A stretch of DNA of 64,000 nucleotides from Rathayibacter sp. VKM Ac-2760 (GCF_009834185.1 NZ_CP047173.1:2542001-2606000); one strand, 5' to 3'; counted from the first letter of the stretch, positions 34,220 through 43,167 are shown. Notes: a model not told the origin generated them from the sequence alone. Made by a program: numbers and translations.

Positions 34220-35094
34220 GCGGGCTGCTCCCCTCTGCGGAACGGACGGAGGGCGGTGCCGATCAGCGCGACGGCGCCGGCGGCTGCGAGGCCGACCAGC
34301 ACCGCGCCGAGGATCGGCGCCCAGGGCTTGGCGGGGTCGCCCCCGGCGGAGGAGGCGAACTCGATGATCATGCGGCCGATGCCGCCGCGCAGGCCGATCG
34401 AGACCTCGGCGACGACGGCGCCGATCACGGCGCTGACGGCGCCGAGCCGCAGCGCCGGCAGCAGGTAGGGCACGCTCGCGGGCAGCCGCAGCCGCAGCAG
34501 CGTCTGCCACCAGCCGACGCCGTAGACCCGCATCAGCTCGACCTGATGCGCGGCCGGTGCGTTCAGCCCGCGCAGCGCGCCGATCGAGACCGGGAAGAAG
34601 GCGAGGTAGGACGCGATCAGGGCCACCGACATCCAGTTCTCCCAGGTGAAGGCGCCGATCTCGAGCTGCGAGCCCCAGCGGCGCACCAGCGGCGCGATCG
34701 CGATCAGCGGCACCGTCTGGCTCAGCACGATCCACGGCAGCACCGCGGACTCGGCCGTGCGGAAGCGCTGCATCAGCATCGCGAGCAGGAGCCCGACGAT
34801 CACGCCGACGACCCAGCCGACCGCCGCGACCCCGAGGGAGAACGCGCTGGCCTGCAGCACCGCGAGCCAGAGCGCCGGGGCACCCCGCGCTCCGGTGATC
34901 GGCTCCGCGAGCCGACCGGCGATCTCCCACAGGTGCGGCATCGCGATGGCGCTGGTGCGCGGCAGCACGGTGACGCCGCCGACGACGACGCCGGTCTCCG
35001 GCCCGAGGGCCTTGTAGACCTCCCAGAGCACCGCGAGCAGGAGCAGGCCGGCCGCGCCGAGCAGGACCCCGCGCGTCGCGGCCGGCGACCTCAT
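34216..35094 (-). CDS. ABC transporter permease (SsuC/ThiX-like), first copy
   Basis: The 292-residue permease carries a first helix (GVLLGAAGLLLLAVLWEVY), further membrane segments and the EAA loop (MRVYGVGWWQTLLRLRLPASVPYLLPALRLGAVSAVI). ATGA overlap with the LLM oxidoreductase stop fixes the start. It is longer than the second permease by an extracellular insertion (ARGAPALWLAV region). Confidence 0.88.
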   Translation of the reverse strand: MRSPAATRGVLLGAAGLLLLAVLWEVYKALGPETGVVVGGVTVLPRTSAIAMPHLWEIAGRLAEPITGARGAPALWLAVLQASAFSLGVAAVGWVVGVIVGLLLAMLMQRFRTAESAVLPWIVLSQTVPLIAIAPLVRRWGSQLEIGAFTWENWMSVALIASYLAFFPVSIGALRGLNAPAAHQVELMRVYGVGWWQTLLRLRLPASVPYLLPALRLGAVSAVIGAVVAEVSIGLRGGIGRMIIEFASSAGGDPAKPWAPILGAVLVGLAAAGAVALIGTALRPFRRGEQPA

Positions 35095-36107
35095 GCCTTC
35101 GCCACGATGTGCGGGCCGAGGGCCGGGATGACGCGCTCGCCGTACACGCGCAGCGTCTCCTCCTTGTTGTCGTGCTGGAGGTAGCCGGCGAACTGCGTGA
35201 CGCCGATCTCGGCGAGCGCCGTGAGCTTCGCGATGTGCTCGTCCGCCGTGCCGAGGACGCAGAAGCGCTCGACGATCTCGTCGGGCACGAAGGCGGTGTG
35301 CGAGTTGCCGGCGCGCCCGTGCTCGTTGTAGTCGTAGCCCTCGCGCCCGGCGATGTAGTCGGTGAGCGCCTGCGGCACCGCGCCGCTCGAGCCGTAACGG
35401 CCGACGATGTCGGCGACGTGGTTGCCCACCATCCCGCCGAACCAGCGGCACTGGTCGTACATGTGCGCGCGGTCGGTGCCGATGTACATCGGCGCTGCGA
35501 CGCAGAACTGCAGCGACTCCGGGTCGCGGCCCACGTTCGCCGCTGCGTCCTTGACCGTCTGGATCATCCAGCGCGCGATGTCGAGGTCGGCGAGCTGCAG
35601 GATGAAACCGTCGCCCGTCTCCCCCGCCAGCTTGAGCGCCAGCGGGCCGTAGGCGGCGACCCACATCTCGAGCGAGGAGCCGCGGCTCCACGGGAACTGC
35701 AGCGTCGAGCCGTTGTACTCGACCGAGCGGCTGTTGGCGAGCTCGCGGATGACGTGGATCGACTCCCGCAGCGTCTTCAGCGTGGTCGGCGCGCCGCCGG
35801 TGACGCGGACGGCGGAGTCACCGCGGCCGATGCCGCAGACGGTGCGGTTGCCGTACATCTCGTTGAGCGTCGCGTGCAGCGAGGCGATGACGGTCCAGTC
35901 GCGGGTGGCCGGGTTGGTCACCATCGGGCCGACGACGATCCGGTGCGTCTTCTCGAGGATCTGCGAGTAGATGACGTACGGCTCCTGCCAGAGCAGGTGC
36001 GAGTCGAACGTCCACGCGTAGTCGAAGCCGTAGGTCTCGGCGAGGACGGCGAGCGCGACGGTGCGCGAGGCGGGCGGGTTGGTCTGGAGGACGACTCCGA
36101 AGTCCAT
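35091..36107 (-). CDS. LLM-class flavin/F420-dependent oxidoreductase (TIGR03842-like)
   Basis: The 338-residue protein is a luciferase-like TIM barrel: MDFGVVLQTNPPASRTVALA, AETYGFDYAWTFDSHLLWQEPY, VGPMVTNPATRDWTVIASLHATLNE and GIGRGDSAVRVTG are typical of the F420-dependent subgroup. It sits between dihydropyrimidinase and the ABC genes, all overlapping or closely spaced. cofD for F420 synthesis is divergent from this operon, supporting F420 over FMN as cofactor. Its substrate is unknown; oxidation or reduction of a dihydropyrimidine or hydantoin is my inference. Confidence 0.85.
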   Translation of the reverse strand: MDFGVVLQTNPPASRTVALAVLAETYGFDYAWTFDSHLLWQEPYVIYSQILEKTHRIVVGPMVTNPATRDWTVIASLHATLNEMYGNRTVCGIGRGDSAVRVTGGAPTTLKTLRESIHVIRELANSRSVEYNGSTLQFPWSRGSSLEMWVAAYGPLALKLAGETGDGFILQLADLDIARWMIQTVKDAAANVGRDPESLQFCVAAPMYIGTDRAHMYDQCRWFGGMVGNHVADIVGRYGSSGAVPQALTDYIAGREGYDYNEHGRAGNSHTAFVPDEIVERFCVLGTADEHIAKLTALAEIGVTQFAGYLQHDNKEETLRVYGERVIPALGPHIVAKA

Positions 36108-36147
36108 GGGGCTTCCTTCGTTGCGGTGGGAGAAAGAGGACTTCAGG

Positions 36148-37587
36148 TCAGATCAGATACTGCGAGAGACCTCGCTTGATGTACTTGCCGTCGCCCTTGG
36201 TGCCGATGTAGTCGCCGTCGTCGACGACGACCTTGCCGCGGGAGATCACGGTGTCGACGTGGCCGTCGATCTCGAAGCCCTCCCAGGCGGAGTAGTCCAT
36301 CGCCATGTGGTGGCTGCGGCCCTCGCCGATGCCGATCGAGGTGTGCCCGTTCGGGTCGTAGATCACGACGTCGCCGTCGGCGCCGGGCTGGATGACGCCC
36401 TTCTTCCCGTACATCCCGAACATCCGCGCGGGAGTGGTGGAGGTGAGCTCCACCCAGCGCGGCAGCGAGATCTGCCCCGTCACGACGCCCTGGTACATCA
36501 GGTCCATGCGGTGCTCGACCGAGCCGATGCCGTTGGGGATCTTGGAGAAGTCGCCGAGACCCATGTCCTTCTGGCCCTTCATGCAGAAGGGGCAGTGGTC
36601 GGTGGAGACCATCTGGATGTCGTTGGTGCGCAGCGACTGCCACATGTGGTGCTGGTGTCCCTCCGTCTTCGAGCGCAGCGGCGTGGAGCACACCCACTTC
36701 GCGCCCTCGAAGCTCCCCCACTGCTCGGAGGACGCGCCGAGCTGGTCCTCGAGCGAGAGGTAGAGGTACTGCGGGCAGGTCTCGCCGAACACGTTCATGC
36801 CGCGGTCGCGGGCCTGCGCGATCTGCTCCACCGCCTGCTTCGCCGAGACGTGCACCACGTAGAGCGGCGCGCCGGTGAGGTCGGCGATCATGATCGCCCG
36901 GTGCGTCGCCTCCTCCTCCGCCTGCCACGGGCGCGAGGTGCCGTGGAAGTAGGGCGAGGTGTTGCCGGCCTGGAGCGACTGCTTCACCAGCTCGTCGATG
37001 ATCGCGCCGTTCTCGGCGTGCATCATCATCATCGCCCCGTTCGAGGCGCCCTTCTGGAACGCCCGGAGGATCTGCCCGTCGTCGGAGAGGAACACGCCCT
37101 TGTAGGCCATGAAGAGCTTGAAGCTGGTCACGCCCTCGGCCATCAGCTCGTCCATCGCCACCAGCGAGGAGTCCTGCACGTCGGAGAGGATCTGATGGAA
37201 GCCGTAGTCGATCGCGCAGTTGCCCGCGGCCTTCTCCTGCCAGGCGCCGTAGCGCTCGACGACGCTCTCGCCCGGGTACTGCACCACGAAGTCGACGATC
37301 GAGGTCGTCCCGCCCCAGGCCGCGGCCCGGGTGCCGGTCTCGAAGGTGTCCGAGGCGAAGGTGCCGCCGAACGGCATCTCCATGTGCGTGTGCGCGTCGA
37401 TCCCGCCCGGGATGACGTACTTGCCGGCCGCGTCGATCACGCGGTCGACGTTCGCCGCGAGGTCGAAGCCCAGCAGCGTCGAGCCGGGCGCGAGGACCGC
37501 GGCGATGGTCTCGCCGTCGATCAGGACGTCGGCGGTGGCGGTCCCGGTCGCGTTGACGACCGTGCCGTTCGTGATGAGGGTCTTCAT
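36148..37587 (-). CDS. Dihydropyrimidinase / D-hydantoinase
   Basis: This cyclic amidohydrolase opens dihydropyrimidines or 5-substituted hydantoins to N-carbamoyl amino acids. The 479-residue protein has GGIDAHTHMEMPFGGT, the carboxylated-lysine region SFKLFMAYKGVFL, MMMHAENGAIID, YVVHVSAKQAVEQI and STDHCPFCMKGQ. It lies 34 bp after the nitrilase-type gene that would hydrolyse its product. The dihydropyrimidine dehydrogenase that would complete reductive uracil breakdown is not in the window. Confidence 0.94.
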   Translation of the reverse strand: MKTLITNGTVVNATGTATADVLIDGETIAAVLAPGSTLLGFDLAANVDRVIDAAGKYVIPGGIDAHTHMEMPFGGTFASDTFETGTRAAAWGGTTSIVDFVVQYPGESVVERYGAWQEKAAGNCAIDYGFHQILSDVQDSSLVAMDELMAEGVTSFKLFMAYKGVFLSDDGQILRAFQKGASNGAMMMMHAENGAIIDELVKQSLQAGNTSPYFHGTSRPWQAEEEATHRAIMIADLTGAPLYVVHVSAKQAVEQIAQARDRGMNVFGETCPQYLYLSLEDQLGASSEQWGSFEGAKWVCSTPLRSKTEGHQHHMWQSLRTNDIQMVSTDHCPFCMKGQKDMGLGDFSKIPNGIGSVEHRMDLMYQGVVTGQISLPRWVELTSTTPARMFGMYGKKGVIQPGADGDVVIYDPNGHTSIGIGEGRSHHMAMDYSAWEGFEIDGHVDTVISRGKVVVDDGDYIGTKGDGKYIKRGLSQYLI

Positions 37588-37621
37588 CGATGCTCCTCGG
37601 TGATGCCGGCGGTCGGTCTGG

Positions 37622-38470
37622 TCAGGGCTTCGGGATGCTCGTGTACGAGTCCGGCCGGCGGTCGCGGTAGAACTGCCAGTCGTCGCGCATCTGCTGCACC
37701 ATGTCGAGGTCGAGATCGCGGATCAGGATCTCCTCGCTGTCGCCCGAGCCGCGCTCGCCGACGAAGTTCCCGCGCGGATCGATCACCTGGCTCGTGCCGT
37801 AGAAGTCGACGGCCAGCTCGCCGTACTCGTTGTCCTCGCGGCCGACCCGGTTGGGCTGGAGCACGAAGTAGCCGTTCGCGACGGCGGCGCACGGGCCCTC
37901 CACCTCCCACAGACGGTTCGACAGCCCGGGCTTGGTCGCGTTGGGATTGAACACCAGGTGCGCGCCGTTGAGGCCCAGCTCGCGCCAGCCCTCCGGGAAG
38001 TGCCGGTCGTAGCAGATGTAGACGCCGACCTTGCCGACGGCGGTGTCGAAGACCGGGTAGCCGAGGTTGCCGGGACGGAAGTAGAACTTCTCCCAGAAGC
38101 GGTCGAGGTGCGGGATGTGGTGCTTGCGGTACTTGCCGAGGATCGTGCCGTCGGCGTCGACGACCACGGCGGTGTTGTAGTAGACGCCGGTGATGTCCTC
38201 CTCGTAGATCGGCAGGATCATCACCGTGCCGAGCTCCTTCGCCAGCGCGGCGAAGCGCTGCACGATCGGGCCGTCGGCCGGCTCCGCGTAGCGGTAGTAC
38301 TTCTTGTCCTCGGTGATGCCGAAGTACGGTCCGTAGAAGAGCTCCTGGAAGCAGACGATCTGCGCTCCCTGGGCTGCCGCGTCGCGGGCGAACTGCTCGT
38401 GCTTGTCGAGCATCGACTCCTTGTCGCCGGTCCACGTGGTCTGGGTGATCGCTGCGCGGACGATGGTCAT
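37622..38470 (-). CDS. Beta-ureidopropionase / N-carbamoyl amino acid hydrolase (nitrilase superfamily)
   Basis: The 282-residue enzyme hydrolyses N-carbamoyl-beta-alanine or N-carbamoyl amino acids to amino acid, CO2 and ammonia. The Glu-Lys-Cys triad is visible in IVCFQELFYGPYF, YRKHHIPH and VGVYICYDRHFPEG. GGAGG five bases before the ATG at 38470 sets the start. It is the first gene of a minus-strand operon that runs to 31305. A GAAAC-n6-GAAAC box lies about 170 bp upstream. Confidence 0.93.
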   Translation of the reverse strand: MTIVRAAITQTTWTGDKESMLDKHEQFARDAAAQGAQIVCFQELFYGPYFGITEDKKYYRYAEPADGPIVQRFAALAKELGTVMILPIYEEDITGVYYNTAVVVDADGTILGKYRKHHIPHLDRFWEKFYFRPGNLGYPVFDTAVGKVGVYICYDRHFPEGWRELGLNGAHLVFNPNATKPGLSNRLWEVEGPCAAVANGYFVLQPNRVGREDNEYGELAVDFYGTSQVIDPRGNFVGERGSGDSEEILIRDLDLDMVQQMRDDWQFYRDRRPDSYTSIPKP

Positions 38471-38642
38471 CGGTACCTCCATGCTTCGGTCGGCCCCGAT
38501 GGAGGCGCCACCGGGCCCGGTCGTCATGGACCGGGAGGCGGGGCCGAGGGGCCGTGGGTCTTACTGTGGTCCGCGTCCGGGCGGAAGGCAATGACGACCT
38601 CCGCCCCGTGCGCCGGACAGGGGTTCATCGTCGTCCTCCGAC

Positions 38643-38658
38643 GTTTCCCGGGTGTTTC
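38643..38658 (-). promoter_or_regulatory. GlnR-like box between the hydantoin operon and cofD
   Basis: Minus-strand GAAAC-acccgg-GAAAC, exact 11-bp period, identical half sites to those at 7877 and 23213. It lies 173-188 bp upstream of the operon's first start codon and about 80 bp before cofD. The rest of the 263-bp gap shows nothing else I can support. Confidence 0.6.
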
Positions 38659-38733
38659 CGGCACGGATCCGCAGCATTAAGGCGCTCCTGGTTCGGAATC
38701 CGCGGTGAGCGCCCCGCGCGGTAGCGTCGTCGG

Positions 38734-39720
38734 ATGCGCATCACGATCCTGGCCGGCGGCGTCGGCGGCGCCCGCTTCACCTCCGCGGTGCGCGAGCACC
38801 TCCGCGACCTCGAGGCGGCCGGCGGCGAGTCGTCCGAGATCACCGTCGTCGCCAACACCGGCGACGACATGTGGCTGGCCGGCCTCAAGATCTGCCCCGA
38901 CCTCGACTCGCTGACCTACTCGCTCGGCGGCGTCAACGACACCGAGCGCGGCTGGGGCCGGGCCGGCGAGACCGAGCGCGTCTCGGCCGAGCTCTCCGCC
39001 TTCGGCGTCGGCTGGCCCTGGTTCACCCTCGGCGACCTCGACATCGGCACCCACCTCGCCCGCACGTCGATGCTGCGCGACGGCCTCACCCTCTCGCAGG
39101 CGACGGAGCGGATCACCGCGCGATGGCCGCTTGGCGTCCGGCTCCTGCCGATGTCCGACTCCGACGTCGAGACGCACGTGGAGGTCGACCTGCCCGGCGA
39201 GGGCGTGCGGCTGCTGCACTTCGAGGAGTGGTGGGTGCGGCTGCGCGCCTCGGTGCCCGCCCGCCGCTTCGTGCAGCAGGGCGTCGAGGAGGCACGGCCC
39301 GCCCCCGGCGTGCTCGAGGCGATCGCCGACACCGACGCGGTCCTGATCGCGCCGTCGAACCCGGTCGTCTCGATCGGCACGATCCTCGGCGTGCCCGGGA
39401 TCGCCGACGCCGTCCGGAGCAGCCCGGCTCCGGTCGTGGGCGTCTCGCCGATCATCGGCGGCGCGGTCGTCCGCGGCATGGCCGACCACTGCCTCCCCGC
39501 GATCGGCGTCGAGACCTCGGCGGAGGCGGTCGGCCGCCACTACGGCGCCCGCTCGGCCGGCGGGCTCCTCGACGCCTGGCTGGTCGGCGAGGAGGACGCG
39601 GCGGCCGTCGCCGCGCTCGACGACACCGGCCTCCGGGTCCACTCGGTCCCGCTCTGGCTCCGCGACCGCGACAGCTCGACGCGACTGGCGGCCGACGCTC
39701 TCGCCGCCGCCCGCGCCTGA
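38734..39720 (+). CDS. cofD: CofD/FbiA 2-phospho-L-lactate transferase of F420 synthesis
   Basis: CofD (FbiA) joins the phospholactyl or phosphoenolpyruvyl moiety to the deazaflavin FO, making F420-0 or its dehydro form. The 328-residue protein starts with ITILAGGVGGARF, then VVANTGDDMWLAGLKICPDLDSLTYSLGG, TLGDLDIGTHLARTSMLRDG, IAPSNPVVSIGTIL and VVGVSPIIGGAVVRGMAD, all CofD signatures. No FbiB or FbiC follows. It is divergent from the operon that encodes the F420-type LLM oxidoreductase. Confidence 0.94.
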   Translation: MRITILAGGVGGARFTSAVREHLRDLEAAGGESSEITVVANTGDDMWLAGLKICPDLDSLTYSLGGVNDTERGWGRAGETERVSAELSAFGVGWPWFTLGDLDIGTHLARTSMLRDGLTLSQATERITARWPLGVRLLPMSDSDVETHVEVDLPGEGVRLLHFEEWWVRLRASVPARRFVQQGVEEARPAPGVLEAIADTDAVLIAPSNPVVSIGTILGVPGIADAVRSSPAPVVGVSPIIGGAVVRGMADHCLPAIGVETSAEAVGRHYGARSAGGLLDAWLVGEEDAAAVAALDDTGLRVHSVPLWLRDRDSSTRLAADALAAARA

Positions 39721-39814
39721 CCGCACGCTCACGCTCGGACCCGCGCCTGACCGGCGCCTCCCAGACTCGGCGGCCAGGCTGGCCGGACCGACCGCACCAT
39801 CGAAAGGACCACCC

Positions 39815-40687
39815 ATGCCCGGAGCCCTCGTCCTCGCCGGAGGCGGACTCGCCGGCATCGCCTGGGAGCTCGGCATCGTCCGCGGCCTCAGCGACGCCTC
39901 GCCGGCCGCCGCGCGACTCCTGCTCGACCCCTCGACGACGCTGATCGGCACGTCGGCCGGCTCCGCCGTCGCCTCGCAGCTGAGCACCTCCGTCGGACTC
40001 GACGAGGCCTACGCCTCGCAGCTGCGCGAGGAGTCCTCCGAGATCGGCGCCGTCGTCGACGTCGAGCGCCTGCAGGCGATGTACGCCGCCGCGATCGAGG
40101 GGGCGACCTCGCCCGAGGACGCCCGGCGCCGCATCGGCGTGCTCGCCCTGGAGACCGCGACCCTGTCCGAGGAGTCCCGCCGCGACGTCATCGCCGCGCG
40201 GGTCGCCGACGCCGACTGGCCGGAGCAGCGCCTCCTGATCACCGCGATCGACACCGCCACCGGCGCGCTCGAGGTCTTCGACCGCACGAGCGGCGTCGGC
40301 CTCGTCGATGCCATCGCCGCGAGCTGCGCGGTGCCCGGCGTCTGGCCGCCGGTCAGCATCGACGGCGTCCGCTACATGGACGGCGGCGTGCGCTCGGGCA
40401 GCAACGCCGACCTCGCCGCGGGCGCCGACTGGGTGCTCGTCGTCACGCCGATGTCCGGCATCGGCTCGCCCGGAGTCGGCACGCTGCCCGCCGCCGAGCT
40501 CGACGCGCTCTCCGACTCCCGCGTCGAGGTCGTCTACGCGGACGAGGCGTCGATCGCCGCCTTCGGCCCGAACTCGCTCGACCCCGAGGTCCGCCCCGCC
40601 GCCGCGCAGGCCGGCCGGGCGCAGGGCGCGCGGATCGCGGCGCGCATCGCCGCGCTCGTCGGCGCGGAGGACTCCGCCGGCGCGTGA
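39815..40687 (+). CDS. Patatin-like phospholipase family protein
   Basis: The 290-residue protein shows the patatin Ser-Asp dyad and oxyanion hole: ALVLAGGGLAGIAWELG, the nucleophile elbow GTSAGSAV (about residues 45-52) and the DGG motif in YMDGGVRSGSNADLA. It has no signal peptide, so it is a cytoplasmic lipid or ester hydrolase. GAAAGGA lies before the ATG. Substrate is not deducible. Confidence 0.88.
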   Translation: MPGALVLAGGGLAGIAWELGIVRGLSDASPAAARLLLDPSTTLIGTSAGSAVASQLSTSVGLDEAYASQLREESSEIGAVVDVERLQAMYAAAIEGATSPEDARRRIGVLALETATLSEESRRDVIAARVADADWPEQRLLITAIDTATGALEVFDRTSGVGLVDAIAASCAVPGVWPPVSIDGVRYMDGGVRSGSNADLAAGADWVLVVTPMSGIGSPGVGTLPAAELDALSDSRVEVVYADEASIAAFGPNSLDPEVRPAAAQAGRAQGARIAARIAALVGAEDSAGA

Positions 40688-40706
40688 CGGCCGACCGCGC
40701 GGGTCG

Positions 40707-41270
40707 TCATCGGTGCTTCACGCCGTAGCGGAGGAACACCGTCCCGTCCGCGAAGCACCGCTGCTGCCGGAGCTCGAGCGTGCTGCGGAGCCCGTGCGGG
40801 AGGAACGGGGTCCCGCCGCCGACGATGATCGGCGCGACGTACCAGCGGATCTCGTCCACCACTCCGCCGAGGAGCGCCTGCGCCCCCAGGGTCGCGCCGC
40901 CGACCGAGACGTCGTGCGGCTTCGAGCGCGCCTCCGCCGCCACGGCCGCCGGATCGAAGGACCGCTCGAGCCGGGTCCGGCGGGTGCGCACCGCGGGCAG
41001 GGTTCGCGAGTAGACGACCTTGTCGGCCGCCCGCCACATCTCCTGGAAGTCGTGGATGAAGGCGAACTGCTCGGCGAGCGCGTAGCCCGGGTCCCAGCCG
41101 CGCATGGTGTCGTAGATCCGGCGACCGTAGAGGTAGGTGCCCACTCCGGCCTCGGTCTCATTGATGAAGCGGTGCACCTCGGGGCGGGGCGTGGCCCAGC
41201 TGAAGTCCCCGGTCTCGTCGACGGTGTAGCCGTCGATCGAGGCCACACCGCTGTAGACGAGCGCGCCCAC
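40707..41270 (-). CDS. Dihydrofolate reductase-like (RibD C-terminal) protein
   Basis: The 187-residue protein resembles the RibD_C/DHFR-like fold common in Actinobacteria: LVYSGVASIDGYTVDETGDF, YLYGRRIYDTM, DKVVYSRTL, SVGGATLGAQALLGGVVDEI and PIIVGGGTPF. GGAGGAGG five bases before the GTG at 41270 sets the start, excluding a longer N terminus. These enzymes are usually NADPH-binding reductases of unknown substrate. It is convergent with the patatin gene. Confidence 0.88.
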   Translation of the reverse strand: MGALVYSGVASIDGYTVDETGDFSWATPRPEVHRFINETEAGVGTYLYGRRIYDTMRGWDPGYALAEQFAFIHDFQEMWRAADKVVYSRTLPAVRTRRTRLERSFDPAAVAAEARSKPHDVSVGGATLGAQALLGGVVDEIRWYVAPIIVGGGTPFLPHGLRSTLELRQQRCFADGTVFLRYGVKHR

Positions 41271-41384
41271 AATGGCCTCCTCCGCGGCCGGATTCGGGTT
41301 CCGTCCACGTGCGCGAGGGTAGGCGTGAGAGCGCTCCAGCACAACGGGCAGCAGCGAGATCGACGCCGATCGGCGCCTGCCCGC

Positions 41385-42131
41385 TCAGTGCCGGCTGCCG
41401 AGCAGCGCGAGGACGTCGGCATGCCGTCCCTCCGCCTCGGCGTCGCGGAGGAAGCGCACGCGGTCGACGAGCACCTCCTCGACGTCCGGATCGGCGGCCA
41501 GGATCCGCATCGTCTCGTCCAGGAACTCGTCCAGCGGCTGCGCGCTCGGGTCGTCCTCCTGCCCCATCAGCGTCGTCTGCACCGCCGGCGGGACGAGCTC
41601 GACGACCTGCACCGGCGTCGCGGCGAGCTGCACCCGCAGGCTCTGCGTGTACGAGTGCACCGCCGCCTTGGTCGCGCTGTAGGTCGGCGTCAGCGGGAGC
41701 GGCACGAACGCCAGTCCCGAGGACACGGTCATCAGCACCCCGTCGGCCTTCGCCGTGATCCAGGGAGTGAAGGCGGTCAGCGTGCGGATCGTGCCGAGCA
41801 GGTTCGTCTCGACGATCGCCTCGGCGGTGTCGAGGTGACCGGAGTCGCGGAGGTCCTCGGGCAGCATGATGCCCGCCATCGTGACCACGGCGTTCAGCTC
41901 CGGGTGCTCGCGGGTCACCGTCTCCACCGCCGCAGCGATCGACTCCGGATCCGTGACGTCGATCACGACCGAGCCGGAGCCCGGGTGCGCGGCGGTGAAC
42001 TCGTCCAGCAGCTCCCGCCGCCGGCCGCCGACGATCACGGCGCTGCCCGCCGCGAGGAATCGCTCGGCGAGCCCGCGGCCGATGCCCGAGGTCGCGCCGG
42101 TGATCAGGATGGTGCTGCCCGTGGTCTTCAT
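41385..42131 (-). CDS. SDR-family oxidoreductase (DltE-like)
   Basis: The 248-residue short-chain dehydrogenase has the cofactor loop TGATSGIGRGLA (residues 11-22), NNAG-type VVTMAGIM, catalytic Ser in MTVSSGLAFVPL and YSATK with Tyr/Lys. The GGRRRELL segment favours NADP(H). GGAGGAG five bases before the ATG sets the start. It diverges from the HTH regulator at 42271, which probably controls it. Confidence 0.9.
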   Translation of the reverse strand: MKTTGSTILITGATSGIGRGLAERFLAAGSAVIVGGRRRELLDEFTAAHPGSGSVVIDVTDPESIAAAVETVTREHPELNAVVTMAGIMLPEDLRDSGHLDTAEAIVETNLLGTIRTLTAFTPWITAKADGVLMTVSSGLAFVPLPLTPTYSATKAAVHSYTQSLRVQLAATPVQVVELVPPAVQTTLMGQEDDPSAQPLDEFLDETMRILAADPDVEEVLVDRVRFLRDAEAEGRHADVLALLGSRH

Positions 42132-42270
42132 GTCGTCTCCTCCGTCTGCCGGGGCTGTCGTGCCCGGCCGGTCTCCACCGTCTCCCGGCGCCGACCGGTG
42201 AGGAAGGGCGGGACGATCCAGGGACCGGCGCTCCCTGGCCGGCCGCGCGCCGTGCGGGCAGGATGAGCGC

Positions 42271-43122
42271 ATGGACCGACCAGCCCTCGCCGAGTTCCTC
42301 CGTGGCCGGCGCGAGCGCCTGCAGCCGTCCGACCTCGGCATGCCGGCCGGCGCGCGCCGCCGCACCGCGGGCCTGCGCCGCGAGGAGATCGCGGCGGCCG
42401 TCGGCATGTCGGCGGACTACTGGTCGCGGCTCGAGCAGCAGCGCGGTCCGCAGCCGTCCGAGCAGATGCTCACCGCGATCGCGCGGGGGCTCCGCCTCGA
42501 CCTCGACGAGCGCGACCACCTCTTCCGGCTGGCCGGTCAGGTTCCGCCGCCGCGGCGCCGCCGCGACGAGCACGTCTCCCCGGGCCTGCTCCGCGTCCTC
42601 GACCGGCTCGAGGACACTCCCGCCCTCGTCATCACCGAGCTCGGCGAGACCCTCGTGCAGAACCGCCTCGCCCGCGCGCTGTTCGGCGACGGCGCCGAGT
42701 GGACCGGGCTCGACCGGAGCGGCATCCACCGCTGGTTCGCGCACCCCGGCGAGGCGCGCCGCAGCTACCCCGAGCGCGAGCACGAGCACCAGGGCCGGAT
42801 GCAGACGGCGCAGCTCCGCTTCGCCGCCGCGGCCCCCGACGCGGATCCGCTCGCCGCGCGGATCATCGCGTCGCTCCTCGACCGGAGCGCGGAGTTCCGC
42901 GGCTACTGGGAGCTGCAGGAGGTGACGGCCCGCTTCGAGGACCGCAAGACCCTGCGGCACCCCGAGGTCGGCGAGATCGACGTCGACTGCCAGGCGCTCT
43001 TCACGGAGAACCAGGCCCAGGTGCTGCTGGTGCTCACGCCGCGCACCGACTCCCCCGCCGCCGCCGAGGCGCTGCGACTGCTCGGCGTCGTCGGCGACCA
43101 GCGGCTGACCCCGTCCGCCTGA
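42271..43122 (+). CDS. XRE/MmyB-like transcriptional regulator
   Basis: The 283-residue protein combines an N-terminal HTH (LAEFLRGRRERLQP, RRTAGLRREEIAAAVGMSADYWSRLEQQRG, residues 5-58) with the MmyB-like ligand-binding C domain (ALVITELGETLVQNRLARALFG, HRWFAHPGEA, FEDRKTLRHPEVGEIDVDCQAL). Such actinobacterial regulators are usually divergent from an SDR gene, as here, and in characterised cases bind fatty-acid-like ligands. The 139-bp gap between the two must hold the operator. Confidence 0.9.
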   Translation: MDRPALAEFLRGRRERLQPSDLGMPAGARRRTAGLRREEIAAAVGMSADYWSRLEQQRGPQPSEQMLTAIARGLRLDLDERDHLFRLAGQVPPPRRRRDEHVSPGLLRVLDRLEDTPALVITELGETLVQNRLARALFGDGAEWTGLDRSGIHRWFAHPGEARRSYPEREHEHQGRMQTAQLRFAAAAPDADPLAARIIASLLDRSAEFRGYWELQEVTARFEDRKTLRHPEVGEIDVDCQALFTENQAQVLLVLTPRTDSPAAAEALRLLGVVGDQRLTPSA

Positions 43123-43146
43123 GCCGGGCTTCCGCATAGGGTTGAT

Positions 43147-43167
43147 GCGGCCGCAGCGAGCGGCCGC
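43147..43167. promoter_or_regulatory. Perfect GCGGCCGC inverted repeat in the LysR-like leader
   Basis: GCGGCCGC at 43147-43154 and 43160-43167, with a 5-bp spacer, forms an 8-bp palindrome (each arm is itself palindromic). It lies 13 bp before the ATG at 43180; TAGGGT at 43137 could be the -10. It may be an operator or a leader hairpin. Confidence 0.45.

Noticed and set aside
36148..38470. Rut or complete reductive pyrimidine pathway
   Set aside because: No dihydropyrimidine dehydrogenase or Rut genes are present; only the ring-opening and decarbamoylating steps can be supported.
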